DNA of 64,000 nucleotides from Chitinophaga ginsengisegetis (GCF_900168065.1 NZ_FUZZ01000004.1:186001-250000), one strand, 5' to 3'; shown: positions 33,540-42,304, numbered from the stretch's first letter. Program-made: numbers and translations. Notes: generated by a model not told the origin, from the sequence alone.

Positions 33540-33714
33540 TGCATATTGTTTTGGGTTTGTAATAGGTGTGCCTGTTTTACATCATTCAACTTTGCAAAAA
33601 CGGTACCCTGAAAACGAATATCCTTCAAATACAATACAGCAAAGGATTTCAGAGGAAACTCAAAAGCGAGCTGACACCAGGAAAATGTAGATTGTTTTCC
33701 CCGTAACGCGCAAG

Positions 33715-33750
33715 AAAAAAGGTTATTGTAATAATTACAATAACCTTTTC
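33715..33750. terminator. Bidirectional-looking terminator after the zinc-ribbon gene
   Basis: GGTTATTGTAAT (33721-33732) and ATTACAATAACC (33734-33745) are perfect arms, flanked by AAAAAA on the left and TTTTCCTTTT on the right. On the minus strand it lies 20 bp past the stop at 33770 with a good T-tract. Confidence 0.75.
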
Positions 33751-33769
33751 CTTTTATAAACGCCCGCTC

Positions 33770-34894
33770 TTACTGAGATTGAGCGAACTGATAAATAATA
33801 ATGATAGCGGCAATGATAGCGAGAATAAGGCCCACTATTTTCATCCAGCTGTACGGACGATCGCCGGTTACTTCGCCGGTGCAGGCATTTACCACAAAAT
33901 GATAGAGTTTGCCTTTGTACCGGTAAGCGCTGATCCAAACCGGCAGTAGCAGGTACTTCAGGCCAAGCTGATTGTATTCCACATCGTAGTCATCGATACG
34001 TTGTTCGTCGCCGCCAATATCATTACAGATCTCATCACGGATCACCGGGTCCATTCTTTTTTTAGCGATCACCAATGCCTGTTCAGCATTGGTTTGGTAC
34101 AGTTCCGCCCGGAATCCGCTGAGGTAGCGGCCATCGTACTTCTTTAGCTGATCGAGGTGCCAGGGCTCCAGGATCTGCGCCATTTTCAGCGGCAACGACG
34201 GGCTGGCGGATACCAGTACATCGCGGAAGTTATTGTTTACATTACCGGAAGCAGGATACCATGCGGTATGCCGTACCTCCCGGGTACGGGTTTCCGTGCG
34301 GCCATTTACTTCTACTGTATAACTTTCCGTAGTATAATAATATTCGCCGCGGGAACCGGAGTATTCGGTATAAGTATCTGTATCATAGCTCCAGTGCGGG
34401 ATATATACGCCTTTCAGTTGCTGTGAGGAGCTGTCTTTTACTTTCTTCACCAGGTCGGATGGGGCAAACCAGAGTTTTTTCATCCAGGTTTGAAAGTGGT
34501 CCACAGCGGTTTTGTCGCTCACTACAAAAGGCAATACATAATGCGGTTGCAGGATGGACGTGGTTTGCGCGGTATCCACCACCAGTGGCGACGCGCAAAA
34601 CGGGCATGAATCGGCGGTTACATTGGGCAGCATGGTAGTGGAAGCGCCGCAACCAACGCATTTCACTACTACCGCCTGTTGGGTAGCTTCTGTATGATTT
34701 TGTTGGGAAGCAATAAAAGCGTCATAATCTATGGGCTGAATAGCAGCGGGCTGCGTATCATCCTCAATCTGATTCACAGTACCGCAGTATTCACATTTCA
34801 GGCTGTTGGTGCCTGGTGCATAATGCAGTATAGCGCCACAGTTCTGGCATTTCAACGAGTTAACTGTTTCGCTTGTTTTTTCCTCAAAAGACAT
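33770..34894 (-). CDS. Double zinc-ribbon membrane-anchored protein (YdjG-like)
   Basis: A 374-aa protein, starting at the ATG at 34894 (MSFEEKTSETVNSLKCQNCG). It has two N-terminal zinc ribbons: CxxC at 16-19 and 34-37, and at 79-82 and 97-100. A large middle domain follows (YIPHWSYDTDTYTEYSGSRG; LLPVWISAYRYKGKLYHFVV), then a C-terminal span (about 348-368, IVGLILAIIAAIIIIYQFAQ). The architecture is that of Bacillus YdjG, which is encoded beside the SPFH protein YdjI and a PspA paralogue. An SPFH gene lies 57 bp upstream on the same strand here, so I infer a membrane-stress or membrane-organisation pair. Confidence 0.82.
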   Translation of the reverse strand: MSFEEKTSETVNSLKCQNCGAILHYAPGTNSLKCEYCGTVNQIEDDTQPAAIQPIDYDAFIASQQNHTEATQQAVVVKCVGCGASTTMLPNVTADSCPFCASPLVVDTAQTTSILQPHYVLPFVVSDKTAVDHFQTWMKKLWFAPSDLVKKVKDSSSQQLKGVYIPHWSYDTDTYTEYSGSRGEYYYTTESYTVEVNGRTETRTREVRHTAWYPASGNVNNNFRDVLVSASPSLPLKMAQILEPWHLDQLKKYDGRYLSGFRAELYQTNAEQALVIAKKRMDPVIRDEICNDIGGDEQRIDDYDVEYNQLGLKYLLLPVWISAYRYKGKLYHFVVNACTGEVTGDRPYSWMKIVGLILAIIAAIIIIYQFAQSQ

Positions 34895-34951
34895 AGGAAC
34901 GTATGGATATAATGCTGCCGGCATCGCATGATGCCGGCAAGCCTGCTTTTG

Positions 34952-36061
34952 TTAAGGTAATGGTGGTGGTACGGTGGCTAATACCGGCGCCAGTTCCGGC
35001 ACTGTATTGGCGGCCGCCCATGCGGCCATACCGGTTTTCCACACAAGGGTTTGGGCATTCAGGCTGCCCGCAGCGGCCAGCTGACGGAGTTGATCCGCAT
35101 CAAAGGGGCCGGTTTGTTTGCCATCTACTGCCACAAAAAATGGGGCAGCGCCGGGTAACGGAGGTGGTGCGCCACCGCCTGCGTTGGCCTGCTGGTTATT
35201 GTTCTGGAAGATGTTACCTACCTGTCCCATCATAGCTGCGCCCATACCAGCGCCTAAGCCTGCAGCTGCGAGTCCGCCGCCGGAAGGGTTTTCCGCTGCC
35301 TTTTCCATTGAGTTGGCTGCCTGGAATTGTGCATATGCGCCGAGGTTACCCACAATGCCCATGCTGCTGCGTTTGTCCAGTGCCGCTTCCACTTCCGGTG
35401 GCAGGGAGATATTTTCTATCAGGAACTTGGTCAGTTCCAGTCCGAGTTCATTAAATTCAGTGCCTATCTTCCCGGTGATCTGGGTGGATACTTCTTCATA
35501 ATTGGCTGCCAGGTCCAGTACCGGCACCTTTGCTTCTGCCACGGCCTCCATACCACGCGAAACTGCGAGATTACGCAGTTGCTCATTGATCCCTTCCACG
35601 GTGAATTCGGGGTTGGTAGCCGCTACTTCCTTCAGGAACTGTGCAGCATCCTTTACGCGGAAAGCGTAGCTGCCGAATGCGCGCAGTCGCACCGGTCCAA
35701 ATTCCGCATCACGCAGCATTACCGGGTTCTTGGTACCCCATTTCTGGTTGGTAAACTGCCGCATGCTCACAAAGAACACATCGGCTTTAAAAGGGCTGTT
35801 GAAGCCATATTTCCATCCCTGCAAGGTGCTCAGGATAGGCATATTCTGTGTAGTAAGCGTATACATGCCGGGTTGGAATACGTCGGCAATTTTACCTTCA
35901 TTCATAAAAACGGCCACCTGTGATTCACGCACGGTAAGCTTGGCGTTCATTTTTATTTCATTCTGGTAGCGGGGAAACTTCCACACAATGGTATCTGCGG
36001 ACGGGTCGGTCCATTCAATAATGTCAATAAATTCATTCCTGAGTTTATCAAAAATTCCCAT
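34952..36061 (-). CDS. SPFH-domain protein with C-terminal GYF_2 domain (YdjI-like)
   Basis: A 369-aa protein, ATG at 36061 (MGIFDKLRNEFIDIIEWTDP). The SPFH (stomatin/flotillin-like) domain covers about 20-230 (VRESQVAVFMNEGKIADVFQ; GPVRLRAFGSYAFRVKDAAQ; LRNLAVSRGMEAVAEAKVPV). A Gly/Ala/Gln-rich linker follows (about 265-305), then a GYF_2/DUF4339 domain (VAVDGKQTGPFDADQLRQLA, about 312) that usually binds proline-rich peptides. There is no membrane span; the YdjI group is recruited by partners. It is first in a two-gene unit with the zinc-ribbon protein. Confidence 0.88.
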   Translation of the reverse strand: MGIFDKLRNEFIDIIEWTDPSADTIVWKFPRYQNEIKMNAKLTVRESQVAVFMNEGKIADVFQPGMYTLTTQNMPILSTLQGWKYGFNSPFKADVFFVSMRQFTNQKWGTKNPVMLRDAEFGPVRLRAFGSYAFRVKDAAQFLKEVAATNPEFTVEGINEQLRNLAVSRGMEAVAEAKVPVLDLAANYEEVSTQITGKIGTEFNELGLELTKFLIENISLPPEVEAALDKRSSMGIVGNLGAYAQFQAANSMEKAAENPSGGGLAAAGLGAGMGAAMMGQVGNIFQNNNQQANAGGGAPPPLPGAAPFFVAVDGKQTGPFDADQLRQLAAAGSLNAQTLVWKTGMAAWAAANTVPELAPVLATVPPPLP

Positions 36062-36082
36062 GGTAACAGGTTTTAAGTGGAT

Positions 36083-36090
36083 CAAATTTA
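36083..36090 (-). promoter_or_regulatory. Putative -7 promoter box for the SPFH gene
   Basis: TAAATTTG on the minus strand fits TAnnTTTG exactly, 22 bp before the ATG at 36061. Confidence 0.4.
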
Positions 36091-36142
36091 GCCAATTATT
36101 CCCTCGAAAAGCTACTTACGAAAAGTTATAATTTATGTAAAC

Positions 36143-36988
36143 TTACTTCACCACGGTTTTCAGCCATTTTTCCATGAGCGAAGGCCAGGCTTCCCCTGCC
36201 GGGTTGCCGTTACGCAAGCCGTATCCGTGACCACCTTTGGCATAAAAATGCAGTTCCACCGGCACTTTGGCGGCGCGGAGGGCGCCGGCCATTACCAGGG
36301 CGCTGTTGCCATAGAAATCATCTGCAGTGGCAAAAAGGAACATGGAAGGCGTTTCACTGCTTAATGTCAGTTCAGGGGTGAGCGCCCTGTTTTCTCCTTT
36401 ATCAAGATAAGCGGGGTAAATGAGTGCGCTGAAAGCCGGGCGTGCAGATAAGGAATCTGCTTTATCAATTGGCGTATAGGTATGCACGTTATATTGCGTA
36501 GAGGCCCTGGCAGTAAGACTTCCACCTGCCGAAAAGCCCATCATTCCTATCTTGCCGGGTTCCAGCTTCCATTCTGATGCCATGCTGCGCACCAGGCGGA
36601 TAGCGCGTTGTGCATCCTGCAGGGCGCCGGCTTCTTTTTTGGGTACCCGGTATTGCAATACAAAAGCAGTATACCCCAGTTTATTGAGCCAGGCGGCTAT
36701 TTCGTATCCCTCCAGGTTAATGGCCAGGATACTATAACCACCACCGGGACAGATGATGATGCCGGCGCCATTGCTGTTAGAAGCTTCCGCCGGAAATACT
36801 TCCAGGATAGGATCTGTAACATCGGTGAGCCGGGTTACATTATTGCTGCCATCTGCCGTTACCTTTGCGGTTTGTTTGGCGGCTGTTTCACCGGGCACCG
36901 CAGCGGGCCAGAGATGGATCTTCCGCTGTTGCGCGGTAATGGCTGTATTTACTCCTAACATCATTAATAAGACAACTATTTGTTTCAT
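36143..36988 (-). CDS. Secreted alpha/beta hydrolase (acetyl-esterase-like)
   Basis: A 281-aa exported esterase with a signal peptide (MKQIVVLLMMLGVNTAITAQ). The oxyanion motif is IICPGGGYSILAINLEGYEI, the nucleophile Ser lies in MMGFSAGGSLTA (about 151), and Asp and His are in FATADDFYGNS (about 220) and YAKGGHGYGLR (about 252). The BD-FAE/acetyl-xylan-esterase type is common in polysaccharide-degrading Bacteroidota. The substrate is not shown. It stands alone between unrelated genes. Confidence 0.88.
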   Translation of the reverse strand: MKQIVVLLMMLGVNTAITAQQRKIHLWPAAVPGETAAKQTAKVTADGSNNVTRLTDVTDPILEVFPAEASNSNGAGIIICPGGGYSILAINLEGYEIAAWLNKLGYTAFVLQYRVPKKEAGALQDAQRAIRLVRSMASEWKLEPGKIGMMGFSAGGSLTARASTQYNVHTYTPIDKADSLSARPAFSALIYPAYLDKGENRALTPELTLSSETPSMFLFATADDFYGNSALVMAGALRAAKVPVELHFYAKGGHGYGLRNGNPAGEAWPSLMEKWLKTVVK

Positions 36989-37170
36989 AACCGGATTTTC
37001 AAATTCATATAATGAAACAAATGTAATAAAAGAAAGGAGCAGATAAAAGAACAGCTTCCCAAAAGGGAAGCCGTGTTCAGATCTAACCGGCAGGATATGC
37101 AGATCCTGTCAGTGTTTATGCTAATGAAAACAGCACTGTAGCAAAGGTTATTGGTTCCTGACCTGGTTGA

Positions 37171-37671
37171 CTAAATAGCGTTGCAGGTAATTACGATGGT
37201 CCGGGTTACGGTATCATCACCGAATTTGCCGGTACCGGTAATTGTAAATGACGTGGCGCTTGTTTTCACTGCCTTGAAAGTTCCGGTAAAATCATCTTCT
37301 ACCGGTTGTTCCAATGTGCCGTCTGTCTTCAGGTTCCAGTTAAAGGTGCGCGTTTGCGGCATATTCCCGTCGCATTTGGTGGGGCCTTCATCTTCCACAC
37401 CGGTGCCATTTGCATTATAGATCACGTAATCATCTTTTGTGCATGCGGGAAGATCTTTATAAAGATCCTGCACTTCTTCTTCCTCTAAACCGGGACTGAT
37501 AGTCATGGCTTTGATCTGCCATTTTTTGCCCACCAGGAAAGCGGCGTTCATTCCTTCTTCGTTACCCGGTTTGTTCTTTTCTTTTTTGCATTGTGTAAAA
37601 AACAATACGCTCATAAAAGCAACCAGTAAGAGGGCAACACGCTGCCGGGGGAACATTAAAACTTTTCTCAT
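37171..37671 (-). CDS. Lipocalin-like lipoprotein of unknown function
   Basis: A 166-aa lipoprotein: MRKVLMFPRQRVALLLVAFM, then the lipobox FFTQC (Cys28). The mature part has WQIKAMTISPGLEEEEVQDL, CTKDDYVIYNANGTGVEDEG, and a repeated beta-strand pattern ending in TITGTGKFGDDTVTRTIVIT, typical of the lipocalin-like/DUF5004 proteins of this phylum. Two Cys (in PACTKDD and TKCDGN) may form a disulfide. No function can be assigned. Confidence 0.75.
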   Translation of the reverse strand: MRKVLMFPRQRVALLLVAFMSVLFFTQCKKEKNKPGNEEGMNAAFLVGKKWQIKAMTISPGLEEEEVQDLYKDLPACTKDDYVIYNANGTGVEDEGPTKCDGNMPQTRTFNWNLKTDGTLEQPVEDDFTGTFKAVKTSATSFTITGTGKFGDDTVTRTIVITCNAI

Positions 37672-37784
37672 GATTAAATATAAAAATTGTGAAACAAAGG
37701 GTTAATGGGTGCAAAGCTAGTGTGCACCTGCGTTTCACATCTCAGTATAAATACTTAATCAAAAAAATGAGGAGAAGGACGGAG

Positions 37785-37821
37785 AAAAAAAATCACCGGG
37801 TGAAGCGATTGCCCCGGTGAT
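37785..37821 (-). terminator. Terminator of the SGNH hydrolase gene
   Basis: On the minus strand ATCACCGGG and CCCGGTGAT are perfect 9-bp arms with a 12-base loop, followed by TTTTTTTTC. It lies 25 bp past the stop at 37846. Confidence 0.8.
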
Positions 37822-37845
37822 CTATATTTTATTTTACACACTTTT

Positions 37846-38601
37846 TTATTTTACACATTGCAACCAGGCTTCCGCCATCAGCTGGGCGCCGGCTACGCTG
37901 GGGTGTACACCATCGCCGGTCCAGTAGGCGGCCGGCGCTGATTTCTGTGCTTTATCAAAAATAGATTGATAAGGAATAAAAGTAGCCTGGTATTTATCGG
38001 CCAGCTCCCGTGCAGCAGCGCGGTATTCATCAAAAGCGGGATACCACTTATCATCTACGGCCTTCACGCCTTTTACCGCAAAGGGTTCACCGATGATCAG
38101 CTGTACACCCGGCAGCTGCTCTTTGGTGCGCGTCAGCAGTTTATCGTAGTCGTCGCGGTAAGTTTGCACCGTGCCTTTATAGTTGTTGCTCAGCGTGTGC
38201 CAGTAATCATTTACACCTACCAGGATGCTCAGCACATCAGGTTTAATCACCAGGCAGTCGATATCCCAGCGGTCGGCCAGTTGAAATACTTTATTTCCGC
38301 TGATGCCTTTATTATATATCTTCAGATTCTTATCTGCATTTTTTAACAGCATAGCTGATGCGGCCATCAGCGCGTAACCGCCGCCCAGTGCGCCGCCTGC
38401 ATTAGGTTGATCGTTATCGCGTTTACGGCCTGCGTCGGTGATGGAATCGCCCTGGAACAATACCACGCTTTCTTTTTTCAGTATTATCTTCTTAGGTTTT
38501 TCTGTTACCGTTGCGGCGGCAACAATATCTGGAATGCTGATGGCAGCAAGGGTTCCCAGGGAAACATTCCTGAGGAAATTACGTCTGTTTGATGAATTCA
38601 T
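37846..38601 (-). CDS. SGNH/GDSL hydrolase with Tat-type signal
   Basis: A 251-aa secreted esterase-type enzyme. The N-terminus SNRRNFLRNVSLGTLAAISI is a twin-arginine signal. Block I is VVLFQGDSITDAGRKRD (Ser about residue 53), block III is SILVGVNDYWHTL (Asn), and the C-terminal Asp/His pair is GDGVHPSVAGAQLMAEAW (about 229-246). It belongs with rhamnogalacturonan-acetylesterase-like hydrolases; the precise substrate is unknown. Confidence 0.9.
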   Translation of the reverse strand: MNSSNRRNFLRNVSLGTLAAISIPDIVAAATVTEKPKKIILKKESVVLFQGDSITDAGRKRDNDQPNAGGALGGGYALMAASAMLLKNADKNLKIYNKGISGNKVFQLADRWDIDCLVIKPDVLSILVGVNDYWHTLSNNYKGTVQTYRDDYDKLLTRTKEQLPGVQLIIGEPFAVKGVKAVDDKWYPAFDEYRAAARELADKYQATFIPYQSIFDKAQKSAPAAYWTGDGVHPSVAGAQLMAEAWLQCVK

Positions 38602-38675
38602 AACGATCCGGATTAAATGTTAGTTGCGGCATAGTCCACAATCAGGCACTTAAACTATAAAAAAGAATTGATATT

Positions 38676-40034
38676 TTATACAAACGCGCTGAAACCAGTG
38701 ATAGCCCTGCCCACAATCAGGGAATTGATTTCCTTTGTGCCCTCGTACGAGTAAATAGCTTCTGCATCGGCCACAAAGCGCGCTACATTATACTCCAGCA
38801 AAATACCGTTGCCACCCATTACTTCCCGCGCACGGCTTACTACATCGCGGGTACGCAGCGTACAAAACACTTTGGCCAGTGAGGCATGTTCGTCTTTTAG
38901 TCCGCCTGCATCCTGTATTTCCGATAAGCGGAATACCATTGTTTGCATGGCAGTAAGATTAGACAACATTTCCACCAGGTGCCCCTGGATCAGCTGAAAA
39001 GCGGCAATAGGTTTTCCGAACTGTTTACGTGTTTGCGTATACGCCAAGGCATTTTCATAGGCGCCACGTGCGCAACCTACCGCTTCCCAGGCCACACCTG
39101 CACGTGTCATGCGAAGTACGCGGGCCGTATCTTTAAAGGAAGATGCATTTTGTAAACGGTCGGATTCTGCAATGCGGCAATCTTTCAACGTGATCAATCC
39201 ATTCTGCACAATACGGAGCGCCATTTTATCATGGATCTTTTCCACGCTGAAGCCGGGCGTATCTTTTCTCAGCAGGAATCCTTTCACCTGGTTATCGTCC
39301 ACATCCCTTGCCCATATAACAATTACATCCGCGAAGGTGGCATTGCCGATCCATTTCTTCTGGCCGTTTAATATCCATGTATCCCCTTCCCGTTTAGCCG
39401 TAGTGGTTAGTCCGCCTGCAGTACCGGAACCAACTTCCGGTTCGGTAAGCCCAAAGGCGCCGATAATATTCAGCTGCTGCATGCCCGGCAGCCATTCCTG
39501 TTTCTGCGCTTCGGAACCCAGCATATAAACAGATCCCATTGCCAGTCCGCTTTGAACGCCGAAGAAAGTTGCCACGGAGGCGTCTATACGCGCCATTTCC
39601 ATTGCAATGATACCTTCCATCAGGAACGACCGGTTAGGGCAGCCGTATCCGTCGTAGGTAACGCCGCAGATATTCAGCTCCCTGAATTTGGGAATGATTT
39701 CAAAAGGGAATTCCGCTTTCAGCCAGTATTCATTAACGATGGGCTTGATTTCCTTTTCCATGAATGCCCGTACTTTCAGTTGCAGGGCCCTGTCTTCCGC
39801 ATTGAGTTTTGCCCCGAGGTCGTAGAAGTCGCCCTCAATAGGCGGCAGTTCTTTCTTCTTACTGCTGCTGGTGAGCATTTTCATTAACCCGTTCAGTTGT
39901 GTATCATCCATTTTTCCAACCGATTCCATCACCTTTGGCAAGTCTACTTTTTCGGAGAGTTTGGCCAGCATGGCGAAATCGATGCTCTTCAGCAGGTGGT
40001 ATGCATTCTTCAGTTTCGTGAGAGGTCCGGACAT
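38676..40034 (-). CDS. Acyl-CoA dehydrogenase, glutaryl-CoA-dehydrogenase-like
   Basis: A 452-aa FAD enzyme. Motifs: AFGLTEPEVGSGTAGGLTTT (about 193, FAD/substrate loop), WILNGQKKWIGNATFADVIV, RTRDVVSRAREVMGGNGIL (about 400) and the end DAEAIYSYEGTKEINSLIVG, where Glu in YEGT is the catalytic base in glutaryl-CoA dehydrogenases. An extra N-terminal segment of about 60 residues, before EGDFYDLGAKLNAEDRALQL, is charged and helical. It is a single gene with no beta-oxidation partners nearby. Confidence 0.9.
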   Translation of the reverse strand: MSGPLTKLKNAYHLLKSIDFAMLAKLSEKVDLPKVMESVGKMDDTQLNGLMKMLTSSSKKKELPPIEGDFYDLGAKLNAEDRALQLKVRAFMEKEIKPIVNEYWLKAEFPFEIIPKFRELNICGVTYDGYGCPNRSFLMEGIIAMEMARIDASVATFFGVQSGLAMGSVYMLGSEAQKQEWLPGMQQLNIIGAFGLTEPEVGSGTAGGLTTTAKREGDTWILNGQKKWIGNATFADVIVIWARDVDDNQVKGFLLRKDTPGFSVEKIHDKMALRIVQNGLITLKDCRIAESDRLQNASSFKDTARVLRMTRAGVAWEAVGCARGAYENALAYTQTRKQFGKPIAAFQLIQGHLVEMLSNLTAMQTMVFRLSEIQDAGGLKDEHASLAKVFCTLRTRDVVSRAREVMGGNGILLEYNVARFVADAEAIYSYEGTKEINSLIVGRAITGFSAFV

Positions 40035-40098
40035 CTTGCATGGTTTTGCTTAAAAATACGGAATATGGACTTAAAGATGGCGTGGACAATAGCTGGTT

Positions 40099-40175
40099 CA
40101 TACTTAGCACATGCTTTACACATGCCTTTAACGTGGAGAGGACCTGGACCTGACGTGGAGGGGACGTGGACTTGA
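40099..40175. repeat. Second 11-bp-period tandem array (7 units)
   Basis: Seven 11-mers in register: CATACTTAGCA, CATGCTTTACA, CATGCCTTTAA, CGTGGAGAGGA, CCTGGACCTGA, CGTGGAGGGGA, CGTGGACTTGA. The start of each unit (mostly NNTG) and the length match the array at 1773-1915. Similar out-of-register pieces (CGTGGACAATA, TATGGACTTAA) lie just before it. Confidence 0.7.
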
Positions 40176-40312
40176 TCGGTAATGCATTGTGTATCAATGC
40201 GCTATAGGGGGTTCCGGGAAATTCCTGCGAAGGGTTCCGTCAGAGAAAAGAACTGTATATCAACACTTTATGCAGATTATAAAGATAAACGGGATCTGTT
40301 GAAAATCCAAAA

Positions 40313-40355
40313 AAATCAGTGTAATCAGCGTAATCCAGGGAAAGACAATATCCGC
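40313..40355 (-). repeat. Dispersed intergenic repeat, copy D (reverse orientation)
   Basis: AAATCAGTGTAATCAGCGTA continuing ATCCAGGGAAAGACAATATCCGC. It shows the 9-bp units ATCAGTGTA, ATCAGCGTA and ATCCAGGGA followed by AAAGACA and TCCGC, as in the other copies. Confidence 0.75.
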
Positions 40356-40637
40356 ACCGATGGCAGATCAGGATAATTTGGGGTTGCCAATAATGAGTAC
40401 AGAATAGAGGAAAATGGCGGGAGTTTAAAATAGGGTTGCATAGAACCATATGCAACCCCGGTTTAAAACACAACTAAAAAAAACTAACTTCTAACAAACA
40501 TATAGGCATAGCTGTTATATTGCTGACGCAGAAAATTGCGAATCCCTCTACTTCTCTCAAAAAAAATATTAATCTTTTCTTCTAAATAAAAATATTATCT
40601 GTAATGTGTAAACTGTAATTGTTTTCAAAAAGATAGT

Positions 40638-40645
40638 TACTTTCG
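40638..40645 (+). promoter_or_regulatory. Putative -7 box for the third ECF sigma gene
   Basis: TACTTTCG, one base from TAnnTTTG, 39 bp before the ATG at 40685. TTGTTTTC lies about 20 bp upstream and may serve as the -33 region. Confidence 0.4.
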
Positions 40646-40684
40646 CAGCGATCATTTCATATACTAAAACTTCCTGAAGGTTAA

Positions 40685-41248
40685 ATGATTACATCACCTT
40701 CTTACCAGGCATATAAAGAATTATTTCATTCACAATACAATGACTTATGTAACTATGCCTATAGTTTTCTGAAAGACGATGCAGCAGCAGAAGATGTTGT
40801 ACAGGAAACTTTTATTAAGCTTTGGGAGAAACACCGGCAGCTGATAGACATACCTAATATAAAGGCATACCTGTTCCGTGCGGTCCGGAATAATTCTATT
40901 TCTGTGCTACGCAAACAAAGTACAGAGGAAGCAGGTAACAAGGGCTTTGAATGGCTGGCAGAAACGGCGGAAGATCCCGACGCAAAGGAAGTTGAAAATG
41001 CAAAGCCTTACTATGAGCAACTGGTATATGAAGCTATTGCCAACCTTCCCCCGCAATGCCGGGAAGTATTCACCTGCTGCAGGTTGCAGGGAATGACACA
41101 TCAACAGGCGGCCACCAAACTCGGTCTTTCCGCCAAAACGGTTGAAAACTACATGGGGCGGGCATTGAAGCTGCTGCGGAAATATTTGCAGCAGTATGGA
41201 CTGCCTGTCAGTATCCTGTTTTTACTAAAAATATTCATGCCCCTATAG
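40685..41248 (+). CDS. ECF RNA polymerase sigma-70 factor
   Basis: A 187-aa ECF sigma factor. Region 2: FHSQYNDLCNYAYSFLKDDA and VVQETFIKLWEKHRQLID (about 13-60). Region 4: IANLPPQCREVFTCCRLQGM and KLGLSAKTVENYMGRALKLL (about 118-165). It leads the set sigma-FecR-TonB receptor-DUF4249. The C-terminus is hydrophobic (LPVSILFLLKIFMPL), which is slightly unusual for a soluble sigma factor. Confidence 0.93.
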   Translation: MITSPSYQAYKELFHSQYNDLCNYAYSFLKDDAAAEDVVQETFIKLWEKHRQLIDIPNIKAYLFRAVRNNSISVLRKQSTEEAGNKGFEWLAETAEDPDAKEVENAKPYYEQLVYEAIANLPPQCREVFTCCRLQGMTHQQAATKLGLSAKTVENYMGRALKLLRKYLQQYGLPVSILFLLKIFMPL

Positions 41249-41295
41249 AGGGTTGTTATATTAATGAGCGTTATTTAAGTAGAGCACACTGTATT

Positions 41296-42273
41296 ATGGA
41301 GCATTTTGATACCTACCTGCATGAGATAATTGCCAAAAATCTGTCTGGTCAATGTACGGAAGCTGAATCTGCTGCCCTGCAACGATGGCTGGAAGCTTCT
41401 CCCGAAAACCGGGCAGAATATGAGGTACTTGCAAAACTATGGCAGGACAGTCCCGCTGCAGTTGTGCCCAGGCGGGAGTACAATACTGCCGCTGCCTGGG
41501 ATAAAACAGACCAGGCGATACAACCGGCGCCGTCCCGTGTAAAGGCACTTTACACCAAATATGCTGCCGCTGCAGCTATCCTGATATTGCTGACTGCCGG
41601 CGCATGGTGGCTGGAAACTCGCTCGTCGCTGAAGAAACATGAACTGGCAGCCAACGATGGTAAAATAAAAAGCCTGGAATTACCTGATAAATCAATGGTA
41701 ACACTCCGGCAGGGCGCTATGATCCGGTATATCAACGGTTATCACCACAACCAGCGTATCGTGGAACTGGAAGGAGAAGCCTTCTTTGAAATAGCCAGTG
41801 ATCCGGAACATTCGTTTTTAGTAAAAACGCCCAATCAATCGGTGATTGAAGTACTGGGTACTTCCTTTACCGTACAAACAGGGAAAGACAGTACCGCCGT
41901 TACCGTTGCTTCCGGCAGTGTAAAACTCGGTGTGGAAGGCGATACCGCCGCTGTAATCCTGAATAGTGGACAGCGCGGTGTGTGGGGCAACGGGCAGCTG
42001 TATGCCAACAATAACCACAACCTGAATTTCATTGCCTGGAAAACAGGTATTTTGCAATTTAATGACCAGACACTGCTTGAAATATTGCCACAATTAGCCG
42101 ACTTTTACGCAAAAGATATCAGGGTTGATGAAAAATACAGGGAAACTGCATCGCAGCAAAAAGCTACGATTACATTCCGCAATCAGTCCTGCGATGATGT
42201 TTTGCATGAATTACAACTATTGCTTGGGTTCCACTATCAACAGGACGGCGATTCCATCGTCATCGGCCAGTAG
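41296..42273 (+). CDS. FecR-family anti-sigma factor
   Basis: A 325-aa membrane signal transducer. The N-terminal cytoplasmic part (about 1-88) includes LSGQCTEAESAALQRWLEAS. It has one span (about 90-105, AAAAILILLTAGAWWL), a FecR domain (LELPDKSMVTLRQGAMIRYI; VELEGEAFFEIASDPEHSFL; VLGTSFTVQTG), and a C-terminal secretin-like domain (TITFRNQSCDDVLHELQLLL). It sits 47 bp after the sigma gene and 31 bp before the receptor. Confidence 0.93.
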   Translation: MEHFDTYLHEIIAKNLSGQCTEAESAALQRWLEASPENRAEYEVLAKLWQDSPAAVVPRREYNTAAAWDKTDQAIQPAPSRVKALYTKYAAAAAILILLTAGAWWLETRSSLKKHELAANDGKIKSLELPDKSMVTLRQGAMIRYINGYHHNQRIVELEGEAFFEIASDPEHSFLVKTPNQSVIEVLGTSFTVQTGKDSTAVTVASGSVKLGVEGDTAAVILNSGQRGVWGNGQLYANNNHNLNFIAWKTGILQFNDQTLLEILPQLADFYAKDIRVDEKYRETASQQKATITFRNQSCDDVLHELQLLLGFHYQQDGDSIVIGQ

Positions 42274-42304
42274 AACAACAAACCCTCTTTTCCTTATTTA
42301 TGGC

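Larger units (their letters stand above)
40035..40684. other. 650-bp intergenic region with repeats and a promoter
   Basis: A long gap between divergent genes. It contains an 11-bp-period array (40099-40175), dispersed repeat copy D (40313-40355), and AT-rich DNA (40480-40620) that leads to a TACTTTCG box at 40638-40645 before the sigma gene. The short frames in it look fortuitous, and I find no gene or stable RNA. Confidence 0.6.

Noticed and set aside
40035-40684. tRNA or other stable RNA in the long gap
   Set aside because: No cloverleaf-like pairing or CCA end could be found by eye; repeats explain the visible structure.
42125-42304. Upstream extension of the TonB receptor to an ATG at 42125
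   Set aside because: It would overlap fecR by 149 bp, in a different frame, and the added residues show no signal-peptide or domain features. The ATG at 42305 starts a normal signal sequence.
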